A stretch of 64,000 nt of DNA, from positions 831,248,160 through 831,312,159 of the forward strand of contig NC_081411.1 in NCBI RefSeq assembly GCF_030272615.1. The letters are read 5' to 3'. The notes under the pieces are model-generated. The model did no database searches. It saw only the letters and a list, made by a program, of their open reading frames with translations, and had not been told where the DNA came from. Position 1 is the stretch's first letter, and each line of letters opens with the position of its first letter. This document shows positions 54,510-64,000 of this stretch, one piece after another. The stretch comes from Cryptomeria japonica. Taxonomy: Eukaryota > Streptophyta > Pinopsida > Cupressales > Cupressaceae. A program made the position numbers and the translations under genes.

Positions 54510-56829
54510 GATGAGACTTGGATGGAAGCAATAAGCCCTATAACTATTTGGGTTACTGAGATGGGTTATGAGGAAGACCCTGTTCTGGAAACATATGTAA
54601 AAGCTCTACTTGATGCACCTAGGAAGCCATTTAAAGGAATATTTGGTAATGCAGAAACCATTGCAAGTAATGTATCTATGTAGAAAGAAAGGAAGAAAAG
54701 AAACAAATTTACCATAGATGCCTCTAAGAAGGCCAATGAAATAAAGGAAAATGTCATGAATATCAGTGGTATATCAACAAATGAGCTTGAAGGATTGCAA
54801 CCTGAAGCACATGTTTCACTGGTTGTAACATCTTCTAATACTGACAGTGGCAAGGCTATCAAGTTTAAGAGAGTGGAAAGGAAAAGGAAAAGGAAAACCC
54901 CATCGGTACCATCTCCTTCACCTAAGAAAACAAGGACACTAAGGAAAAAGCAACAGGCAGTTAGGAAACTATAGAAGAAGCTTACACCAAAGAAGAAATA
55001 GACACCAGTTACCCCTACATTGGATGATCTATTGAATGAGATTACATAGGAAGGTGATATAGTAAATGTAAATAAATGGTATAATTCTTTAAGGATTTTG
55101 ACAAACAAACCATTGAAGAAAGAATTATCCTACATCTGGATATATATAAGAAAGTTTTGATAGAAGTGATTGATGATTTATACTTGAGATTAGAAGCTAA
55201 AAGGCTATCTGTGATGGAACTGGACAAGAAGTTAAAAGTTGAAGCACTCTTGGATGTACATCTGGTAAATTCTAGAGAAGAGATAGATGAGCTTATTTCT
55301 AAAGCTAACCGGTCAGTATTTGTTAGTGGACACCGACAAGTAAGCTTGATGGTTGGAAGGGTTAAGGAAATTGTAGATGAGACTGCAAATAAATGGAACA
55401 TATTTTTTGTTGAGAAGGAAAAACAAGAGGAAAGAAATAGACCAAAAGTGGAAAAGACATTCAAAGTATATTAGAAAGATAGGGGAAAAGGTAAAATAGG
55501 TGGTGTACCTTCTATAAAAGTAATAGATAACATCCCTCCACTGGCTCAGGACACCCCTCCTTTAACCTCAACATCATTGGTTCATACAACCAATCCACCG
55601 GATATGACTACTGAAGGTATAACTCATTATGATACTAACCCGAAGTCTGAGATACTTTTTACAATAAATGTGGATACGCAGAATATAAACATTATTGTGG
55701 ACAAAGAGACTGCAGAGGTTAAGGCAGATAGTGTTGAGGACAACAAGATTTTAGAGAAACTGACACAAACTGTTGACTCTCAGGAAACTGAGATACCAGC
55801 TCAAGCAGATCAACCAGAGACTAAGAAACCAATAGAGGACAAGACAACTAGCACAAGGCCATCAGAATCTAAGAAACCAACAGTGGTACAGATAGAGAAA
55901 CAATATGAGGCAGAGGTTCATGTTAAGTCTGAGAAACCTGGTAGTTGCAAAGGAGCTTAATCAATCTGAGAAACCATAAAAGGTAGAGGTACAAACATAG
56001 ACACATCCACTGGAAGAAAATATAAGTAAAGTGGATGCCTTTGATGGAAATAAAGAGGATTTAGTGAAGGTAATTGGTCAAACATCTTTTGAGAAGAAAC
56101 CCACAACAGAACCGAGTGCATCTACAGGTGAATTTAGAAATACTAACATAACCGAGGTTCTATTGGATTCCATTAAGAGGATTACAGATTGCAATGTCTT
56201 AGCATTTAAGGCAATTGATAACACCTTATCTATTTTGAAGATGATTGCACCAAATTGTAAGATAGATCACATTAATGATTCTTTAGAGAAATTGGACACA
56301 TTGTCCAAATTCATTGCTGATAATGTAATAACCATAGATAAGGTGAATGAGGATACCATTAAGGAGAGAGTTGACAAAGAGAAAAACACATTCTTTGAGA
56401 ACACCATAAATAAATGTACCGATCACTTGGATGCACTTTTACCGATACTTAATTCTACAATTTTGGAGTATAAGGAGTTATATAGAGAAGCATGCAAACC
56501 TCGTTGTTAGTTGTTGAGCAGGAAATGGAAGTTTTTGAGGAGAAGCTGGAGAAACTTGAGAAAGAGAAGGCAAGGATAAGGTCCAATGCCCGAGAACTCA
56601 AAAGTAAACTTGGTTCAAAATTGGACAATCTTATTACTCATAGAGTTGAATTATCTAAGGCAACAGTTCAAGGACATTGATCACCAGAGCAGCAAATGCA
56701 CTATCTCACCGGTATGATCCAGCAGACTGAGGCAACTCTAAATGACAACAACAAGTTTATGCAGAGTTTAAATCTAGTTTTGGCGAACATTTTTCAGATA
56801 GTAACCAACCGGTTACAAACCTCGAGGTA
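54510..56829 (+). pseudogene. LARD-X accessory ORF, C-terminal part (broken)
   Basis: Continues the 53511 frame with several stops and about three frameshifts: 54510-54974 in frame; a new frame from about 55083 to 55957; another from about 56031 to 56508; a last from about 56492 to 56680. Features in order: a very basic stretch KFKRVERKRKRKTPSVPSPS then PKKTRTLRKKQQ, like a bipartite nuclear signal; a coiled-coil-like region (VMELDKKLKVEALLDVHL); a Pro/Thr/Glu-rich linker (55577-55957); two helical, coiled-coil-like parts (56031-56508, then EEKLEKLEKEKARIRSNARE). It suggests a nuclear, oligomeric protein. No enzyme motif is seen. Confidence 0.55.
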
Positions 56830-57009
56830 GCATTTTTGTACTCTTTTGATTATTTATGACATCATTTTTCATTGATGTCAAAGGGGGAGTAGTGGAGAGA
56901 AAAATGAATGTACAAAGGAGATCACTTTCTCAGGGGGATTACATCTTTTTGGATTTTAGTTTTGGGATAACAATTTTGGATTTTTCTCATGAGTGTTGCC
57001 ATCAATGCC

Positions 57010-57020
57010 AAAGGGGAGAT
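57010..57020 (+). other. LARD-X polypurine tract
   Basis: aaaggggagat just before the 3' LTR start TGTTGGCATTATAC. Confidence 0.8.
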
Positions 57021-57855
57021 TGTTGGCATTATACACTCTTATGAGAATAGTTGATGTTGTCATTGATGGCAACCAACTAGAAACCCACCGGCAATAGGTT
57101 TCTACATGCATTGGTATCACATATATCATGCACCGGCAGACACTGGCACCAGAAGGTGCTTACACTGGCATTCAAATTACATCAGCTACAAAGCACATCG
57201 ACACTCCAGGTGACATGGGATAAAGTTTTATTTATATGAATTGTTTTGTAAATTTCTTTATCTATTTGCAAAGCTGACATGGTATATTGTAAAAGACTCA
57301 TATATGTATGAGATCTTATAAGTCATTTTGTAAGGTGAGAGATGTGAGATGTGATAGATGATATAATATGTATGGTAGAAGATAACTGTTTAGTGGTAGC
57401 GAAGGTTTTTGGTTAAGGTATCTATTTGAGCTTAAACTGGCACTGAACCTGGCATTAGAGATGTTGTTTTGAGTAGTTCATTGTATTAGATTTAATAATC
57501 CATTTTATAATCAGTGAGACTCTTCTTTGAGCAGTGAGCTCTAGGCTATTGGCCTCCCTGCATGTGCAGGCCCCTATTGTAAGTAGTATTTATTCATTGG
57601 CCAGTGAGTAAATATTGTGGGTCACAAATCCCATCGAGGTTTTTCCCACATCGGGTTTCCTCATTAAATATCTTGTGTTATGGTGTGTTTCTATGCTGTC
57701 TCTATTATTTCTATTTACCAGCATTAATTCTTGTTTACTGGTACACTGTTTTGGGTGGCAAAGTTATTAATAGGTTTAAATATTCTAATAATCGGTTAGA
57801 CACTGATTCACCCCCCCCCCTCTCAGTGTCTGTGGGACTATCATTGAATCTAACA
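57021..57855 (+). repeat. LARD-X 3' LTR
   Basis: 835 bp ending GAATCTAACA. A longer C run (57812-57821) and an extra block near 57130-57165 distinguish it from the 5' LTR. LTR divergence is several percent by eye, so insertion is older than that of Tat-1. Confidence 0.92.
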
Positions 57856-57860
57856 AAAAT

Positions 57861-58080
57861 AGGGTGGGACTAGGGCATGGTGCCTTGGTCCTCATTGGGA
57901 CAAGGGAACCATGCCTTGGTCCTCCCTATTTGGGCCCCATTTTGAACCCTTTAGGCATTTTCAAATTTGAGAGGGAAACCTAGCCTCGTATCGGCCTATG
58001 CCAAAAAATCAACATATGTTAAAGCTCAATATTGATAATGATAACTTCAAATTAAACTAAATCTTGGAATTTAAAAATAT
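57861..58080 (+). mobile_element. Relict Tat-N-family LTR, right part (end approximate)
   Basis: Continues the LTR cut at 51254. ggtgggactagggcatggtg and gggaaccatgccttggtcct resemble the repeated accatggcgcccgg-type phrases of the Tat-N LTR. The right end is unclear. Confidence 0.5.
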
Positions 58081-58136
58081 AATCCATAATTAGTTCAATG
58101 TATTTTTTATTTCATTGAATAAATTGTACAACATAC

Positions 58137-60113
58137 ATCTTAGGCTCAATTTTGTAATGGTAATACTTGAAGAAAGAATTGGCCAAATCCTTGAAGGAAG
58201 TGATTTAGAGGCAAAAAACAAATAACAAAACCAAGTAAACGTGGAGCCACGATAAGGAAGAAGGCCATATATGACCTCTGATTTTCCAGAGGTAATATTA
58301 TAGTGGTAAAAAGGGAGGTTGAGTGCCTAGAACAATAGAAGATTGTAGATTTGGCCCTTGATCTAATTACAAATCAATCTAGGATTATGAACTTAATAAT
58401 TTTGTGGCTACTTTGAAGCTTAGGACCATATTCATGCATCATAGTTTTTTATTATTTAAAGCCTAATGGTCATCCACAATTGATTCACTAAATGTTTATA
58501 TAAAATTGGAGTAGATCCCTACTGAACCTCATCCTTCAAAGACATTTTACATGCCTATAAGAGATTTTTATCCCACCAAGTTAATGAATCATGGTCTTTG
58601 AGAAAACTCATTAAGGAATAATGGATCCCAAAAAATATTAAAGCCTATTGGAAATATATGCAAGAGATCTATGAAATGGATAATTTTTTGGTGAATTTGC
58701 CACTGATAAAACTTGGGAAAAACTATGGGATGAGGCACATGAACCACTTGATTACCCTTATGATGTGAGTAGGATGCATGGAGAAGAAGAAATCAGTCAG
58801 GGAATATACAAAGCAAAGAGAGAGCAAGAATCAAAATCTTGAGAGGAAGGTGCAAGTGAGGAGGTCCTAGAGATATCAAGGCCATAACATTGGTCATACT
58901 CATTGTAATTGGTAGGAAACAAGTTAGCTAAATCCTAAATGGTAAAGTCAAAATAGCTTCAACATCAAGGGATTCTAGGAAAAAATCTATATCTTCTTCT
59001 TTAGAACCCAGAAGGAGAGAAGGAAGATAAAATTGCAAGGGAAGAAAGATGAGGAAGAACAAGTACCTATTTCATCACAACCTATACAATAATATCTAGT
59101 GCCACGTTACTTGGAGGGGGTCAAGTATTTCTTTCCCTTCTACTTCTCAAGATTTTCTTGTCCATTCATGAAATCTCCCATTTCTACAATTCACCTCATC
59201 TCTACCACTTCACTCAAACCTCCATCACTTTCATTCCCATCTCCCCTCACTTCATAGTTGTTTGCCTCACCTCTTCTAAACCTTCTCCCTTTCTCTCTAT
59301 TGGTCTTAATTATGCAACTATCATTAGATATTGGTCTTGAATCTACCTCAACACAATAATAAATAGTTATCCCATATCATTTGCCACAAAGTTTCACATT
59401 TGTTAGAGGAATCATTCAATTCTTGACTAATTTCCATCAGCAAATATTTTATCATTATATGACCATTCCCATAGTCATTAATAATAGCTCACATGACTCC
59501 CATAGTTATTAAGCCACAAGAAAAAATGAGGCCTAAAGATTACTCTATAAGTGTAGTTGGTCTAAACCTTACGAAATATGAACCTCAAGATAAGGTTATC
59601 TCATAGAGGGAAACATAAAAGTATATAACCATTGACTTCATTAAGATGAGTAAAAAGATCAAGAAAAAGAAGCAACAATTGTCAATGGTAAAGAGCACTT
59701 TCATCTGTCTAAATTTAGAGACCAAGATGAAGGAAATAGTGCTAAATAGATTAATACTCAATTTGTAGGAAAGAGTAACAAAAGAGATGTTTCAAATAGA
59801 GAAATCCTGAAGGACTGAACTTTAGACTAAGTTAGCCATAGTGCAAGCATTGACTGACTTGTTGAAATGAGAAAAGAGCGCCACAAAGAAGAATTTATAA
59901 GAAAGAGTGGATGGCGTGAGCCAAGTGCACAAAAGTCTCTTTGACCTCATGAAATCCAATAAAAACTTACAAGAGAAGCTTGAGACTAAGGACCAACAAA
60001 TGTTACAGCTAAAGGAAGAACTCACACAAATCCCACAAGCCTCTGCAGTTATGTCCATGATTTAGAAATTGGAAATCTCATATTGGGGTAGGATAAAGGA
60101 AATGGCCTTACAC
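58137..60113 (+). pseudogene. Decayed gag-like or coiled-coil ORF, unknown element
   Basis: Heavily broken + strand coding relics. Around 58860-58920 RYQGHNIGHTHCNW resembles the second half of a CCHC knuckle. From about 59500 to 60060 pieces such as IKPQEKMRPKDYSISVVGLN, DFIKMSKKIKKKKQQLSMV and NLQEKLETKDQQMLQLKEEL indicate a charged, coiled-coil protein. Stops occur every 20-50 codons. Probably the gag or leader ORF of an old LTR element; family unknown. Confidence 0.35.
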
Positions 60114-60139
60114 CTTAAGCTTGTGTACATAGGAAAATG

Positions 60140-61609
60140 TGGTGATCAAAACAAATAAACTGAGATCAGATGACCTACAAACCAATGAGACTCTTAGTCC
60201 AAGTATAAACTAATTTAAACTAATTTAAACCAGTTTAACTTCCCAAGGGGTGTCCCATTGTTCTCTATTTCACAGGATCCCTAAAGTCAATGTTTTGCTC
60301 TCAGATCATTGAGCAAATGACTTAGGAATGACAACTCCAAGAATGAGTGATATTGTGATCTATATGCATGAATGGCTTCTAAGATCTATATGATATACTA
60401 AAATCTATGATGATTAAATTGAGACGAAGACACTGATATGATAAAAATATTGCTAAATTATCCTAATCATGATATACTAGCATGGATATACTATTGATAT
60501 GAAAATGAAATGCTTCTAAATGTTTATGATGATATTTTAACAAAGAGAGGCTAAAATGCTTAGTAAATTAGACTATAATGTAGATGCATGAAAACTTGGA
60601 TATGGATAATGAGGAATGAGAGCTCTATTTATAGGAAAAATGGGGCAATGGATGGTTAAGATTAAATAATCTTAACAATGGTTAGGATTGAAAGTTACTC
60701 AATCCATGTTTACAATTTTCACCAATGAAATGGTGACAATTGTCAACAAGAGGTGGCTTGAGAGGAGATGAAAGAGGCATTAAATTCCTAAGAAGACATG
60801 AAGGTTACCTTAGGAAGTAAGGTTGAGGTTGGGTTAGGCTCATCCATTGGATAAAGCTTTTACCCAAGGGGTAAACTCTTGTGCAAGGGTTAATAGGATA
60901 ACCAAGGTTAAAGCCATGGGTGCTTGATAAGACCCTTGGGTTAGATGAGGGTTAAGTTAGAGAGAAAGTCTCTAAACATGAGGGGAAGGTTGAGTTAACC
61001 ATTAATGGTTTGGAAGACTATGGGGACAAATTTGCAAGAGTCCTTCCAAATTTGGGGGAATTCAACAAGTTAGCTTGTTGAAGAAATAAAGTCTTAAATG
61101 CATTTAGGAGACTTTCCTCCAAATTTGAGAAGTGACCTCCTAAAACTTAGGGAAAGGACATGTTTAGAGGGATTAAATCTAATTAAGATAGTTTAGAAGA
61201 ATCTAGAAGGCTCTAGAAGAGGTTTAGGAGGCAAGTGGGAGATGTAGGAAAATGCAAGTGGGGGGATTTAGGATTTTAATTAAAATAAAATATTTTATTT
61301 CAACTAAAATAGATGCAACTTGCATAAATACAAGTGGGGGGATTTTTATAAATAAATTAGATTTATTTATATGGAAGGGTCAATTTAATAAATTTAATTA
61401 AAAGGAAGAAAGGGGAATTAATTAAATAAAGTGATTTATTTAATTAAAGGCTAGAAAAGGTTTATGTGAATTTAATTAAATAATTTTTTTTAATCAAATA
61501 GATGAAAATGAAGAAATTAATTAAATAAGATTTAATTAATATGGGGATAGGGTTAAAATAAATATTAAATATTTATTTAAGAAAGTGGTCAGATTTATAT
61601 GATGCCCCA
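60140..61609 (-). repeat. LTR of a Tat-1-related element (left end approximate)
   Basis: The - strand begins near 61609 with TGGGGCATCATATAAATCTG, parallel to the Tat-1 LTR start, then AT-rich aaataaatattt blocks, cacttgcattttcctaca, and (near 60720) accaatttcattgg-type phrases. A TATA box tataaata lies at 60626-60633. Tat-1 LTR order is kept throughout, but the U5 part has diverged. It is 3' in element orientation because internal-type 3' sequence lies beyond 61609. Confidence 0.7.
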
Positions 61610-62113
61610 GATGTGGATTTTGTTGATATGAAGCTGATATGAGACTGATATGGAGATTCAATATGATAATGTTATCGTCACAATTATTGATATGATGCCC
61701 CAAATATGAAGAATTGATTCAATATGAAAAGTTGATATGACACTGATATGAAATTGATATCAAGATTCGATATGATGCCCCCTATATGAAGAATTGATTT
61801 GATATGAAAAGTTGATATGAGACTGATATGAAATTGATATCAAGATTTGATATGATGCCCCAGATATGAAGAATTGATTTGATATGAAAAGTTGATATGA
61901 GATTGATATGAAATTGATGTCGAGATTCAATATGATGCCCCAGATATAAAGAATTGATTTGATATGATGCTAGTGTCGATATGAGATTGATATGAAATTG
62001 ATGTCAAGATTCAATATAATGCCCCAGATATGAAGAATTGATTTGATATGAAAAGTCGATATGAAGTTGGTGTTGATATGAAATTGATATGGAGATTAGA
62101 TATGATAATGCCC
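61599..62113 (-). repeat. Tandem array of about 80-bp units carrying the LTR-edge motif
   Basis: Seven degenerate units start near 61599, 61689, 61769, 61849, 61929, 62013 and 62099. The middle three steps are exactly 80 bp. Each begins gatatgatgccccagatatg; the - strand tctggggcatcatat is the polypurine tract and LTR start of the adjoining LTR. Confidence 0.9.
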
Positions 62114-62282
62114 CCTCAAGAGATCGTTCACACACTAAAGGCATGAATGATCTCTCGAAAGAAGAAGAATATTATTTGAAAGATAGAAGAGTGGATAGTT
62201 GATGACTTGCATAGGTTTGATAAGATTTATTAGATTGATTGGATTGATAAGATTGATCAAATTGGGATTAAGAATGAGATCA

Positions 62283-62850
62283 TGTCTGGTTTCAGGAATG
62301 ACACCTCCTATATAAGACAAAGATGATCAAAACGTCTAGTTTCAGGAATGATATATCTTGTATAAGACTTGATCAAAACGTCTAGTTTCAGGAAAGATAC
62401 ATCTTGTATAAGACATGACAGAATGGATCAGATGAAAAGGATAGATAGAATTGATAAGATTGAGATCAAGTTTGGTTTTAGGAATGACACCTCCTGTATA
62501 AGACAAATATGATCAAAGCATCTCATTTTAGGAATGATGTATCCTATTTAAGACAAAGATGATCAAAACGTCTAGTTTCAAGAACGATATATCTTGTATA
62601 ATACTTGATCAAAATGTCTAGTTTCAGGAAAGATACATCCTGCATAAGACATGATAGAATGGATCAGATGAAAAGGATAGATAGAATTGATAAGATTGAG
62701 ATCAAGTCTGATTTCAGGGTGACACCTCCTGTATAAAACAAAGATGATCAAAGCGTCTAGTTTCAGGAATGATATATCCTGTATAAGACAAAGTTGATCA
62801 AAGCGTCTAGTTTCGGGAAAGATACATTCTGTATAAGACATGATAGATGA
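62283..62850 (-). repeat. Tandem array of 46-50-bp units
   Basis: About ten units of the type gtctagtttcaggaatgata/tatcctgtataagacaaagatgatcaaaac. Every third or fourth unit carries a longer spacer (gaatggatcagatgaaaagg...), making a higher-order repeat. Open frames here are artefacts. Confidence 0.85.
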
Positions 62851-64000
62851 GATTTGGATGAATGATTAAGATATGAAAGTGAAAAAATAATCCATGATGA
62901 TGCAATAGATATGCATGAGAGGGATGCAATGATGATGATGAGATGTATCTTGAAAATGATGTGTAAATGATAATGATAATGATATGAGATGTATCTTGAA
63001 AATGAGATGTAAATGATAATGATATGAGATATATAAATGCAGCTAAATGATCATTGTAATCTTGTTGTTGTCATTCATGTTAGTCACTTTGTTTGTGCTC
63101 TTTTTGTCATCATTGAGCTTTTGATATGTTAAAAGTTAATAAAAGCATCATGGTATAATTAAACCATGATGACCTAAGTATAACTTACATGATTTTTGAT
63201 ATTTTGCAAGATGACACAAGCGTCGAGGTATAATTGAACCAAGATGAACTGAGTGTTGCTTGCGTAAAATAGACAAGAGTTAACCATTTGTATGAGAAAA
63301 GTGGAAAATGTCTTCAATGATATGTTTCCAATCATGTATCGAGACAAATTTGCATCATATGAATGATTGCCTCACAGACGAAAAACCAATGAAAATATTA
63401 GATTCCTTCGTTGCTTCTCTAGCTCAGCGCATCCTTGAGTAGCTCAGGAGATCTAATGATTCAGAAATCAAGATACAAATAGTCAAAACTTAATGTAAAA
63501 TGTAAATAAATCATAATTCAGAATATATCATCTATCATGTGTGTGTTGCATTTGTAGTTGGATAATGATCCTATTTTCTAGTTCGATGAGTAATTTTGAC
63601 AATGGTTTCCTTAGTATACTGCGATCCTTGTTTTTTGTCTAAATGTTAAAGTGAAATGAATTCTACCCCCAATTATGGACACTTGCTGATGTGGATATAT
63701 ATGTTGATCACCAAGCCATGGTGGGATATGATACGGGTAACTATTTAGAGAATCAAAGACAATGACTACGCTAAGTATGTCAAGGACAATGCTACATGTA
63801 TAAGTGTTCTGTGATGGCTATGGGTTTAGCTCAGATGGATTAAAGATATGATGTGAGTATTGATAGATAGAGTTATTCTCTCGCAAATAGCGCCTGTTGC
63901 CAAGTTTTCACCACTTTGTTTTTATTGCACTTTTTGATTTGTTTTTTATTGTTTTTGAAAGATGAAATATGCACTGCCAGCAATTTGATAAAGATAAGGC
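62851..64000 (-). mobile_element. 3' region of the - strand Tat-1 relative, cut by the window end
   Basis: Short repeats at 62938-63035 (gagatgtatcttgaaaatga, then taaatgataatgat). At 63884-63925 gcgcctgttgccaagttttc is the reverse complement of the Tat-1 3' block at about 32623-32656. ctacccccaattatgg (63663) parallels ctgggggcaatac (32814), also inverted. The coding part would lie beyond 64000. Confidence 0.6.

Larger units (their letters stand above)
51260..57855 (+). mobile_element. LARD-X: LTR element with pol replaced by an unknown ORF
   Basis: 6.6-kb element with 5-bp duplication aaaat (51255-51259, 57856-57860). LTRs are 798 and 835 bp. It has an initiator-Met-type primer site with one mismatch and a polypurine tract. 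Its LTR ends (TGTTAGCATT, GAATCTAACA), primer and knuckles fit a copia-type origin. Inside are a coiled-coil and zinc-knuckle Gag remnant and then a roughly 1100-codon unknown ORF. No protease, integrase, reverse transcriptase or RNase H trace is found. It must have been copied by enzymes of another element. Both ORFs now carry stops. Confidence 0.92.

Noticed and set aside
61599-62850. Regular repeats considered as a CRISPR array
   Set aside because: Units are contiguous and degenerate with no unique spacers, and the setting is a plant retrotransposon 3' region. They are minisatellites.

Overview
This window is plant nuclear DNA made almost entirely of nested LTR retrotransposons. I see no intact host gene, rRNA, functional tRNA or CRISPR array. 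Plant origin is supported by Ty1/copia and Ty3/gypsy (Tat-type) elements, primer sites complementary to plant initiator tRNA-Met and tRNA-Trp, and AT-rich intergenic DNA. Insertions inside insertions, with long LTRs, suggest a large, repeat-rich genome (possibly a gymnosperm). The species cannot be fixed from the sequence.

Left part (1-21.1 kb). An old, decayed + strand copia element (here Copia-1) runs from about 418 to beyond 20607. Three later insertions split it, each with a readable 5-bp target-site duplication: Copia-2 on the - strand (766-6783, duplication tatat), a non-autonomous Tat-like gypsy element Tat-N (8418-16569, agtgt) and a probable solo LTR (16947-18653, atgag). Removing them rejoins the Copia-1 reading frame at each site.

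Middle (21.1-39 kb). Tat-1 (21996-36861) is the youngest and most complete element. It has LTRs of 1881 and 1883 bp that look almost identical, a tRNA-Trp primer site, and an uninterrupted 1955-codon frame with protease, G-patch, reverse transcriptase, two RNase H domains and integrase. I find no capsid-type Gag domain. Its 5' LTR is preceded by a 3' tail and polypurine tract of the same family instead of a target duplication, which points to recombination between elements. Downstream lie a short signal-peptide-like ORF, a field of near-palindromic GGATCC-type motifs and a - strand TATA box with CT-rich leader.

Right part (38.5-58 kb). An older relative of Tat-N (about 38.5-39.1, 49.7-51.25 and 57.86-58.1 kb) was split twice. 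The first insert (about 39108-49707) has inverted, tRNA-like ends and itself contains Copia-3 (a + strand sibling of Copia-2) and a solo LTR. The second (51260-57855, here LARD-X) is an LTR element with gag-derived zinc knuckles in which pol is replaced by a long unknown ORF with nuclear-signal-like and coiled-coil parts. LARD-X is the best candidate for something undescribed.

Far right (58-64 kb). A decayed gag-like reading frame is followed by the 3' end of a - strand Tat-1 relative: an LTR, an approximately 80-bp tandem array carrying the LTR-edge motif, and a second array of 46-50-bp units. The window ends inside this element. Coordinates of LTR elements rest on terminal TG/CA, duplications, primer sites and polypurine tracts read by eye. 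Relationships between families are inferred from by-eye alignment only.
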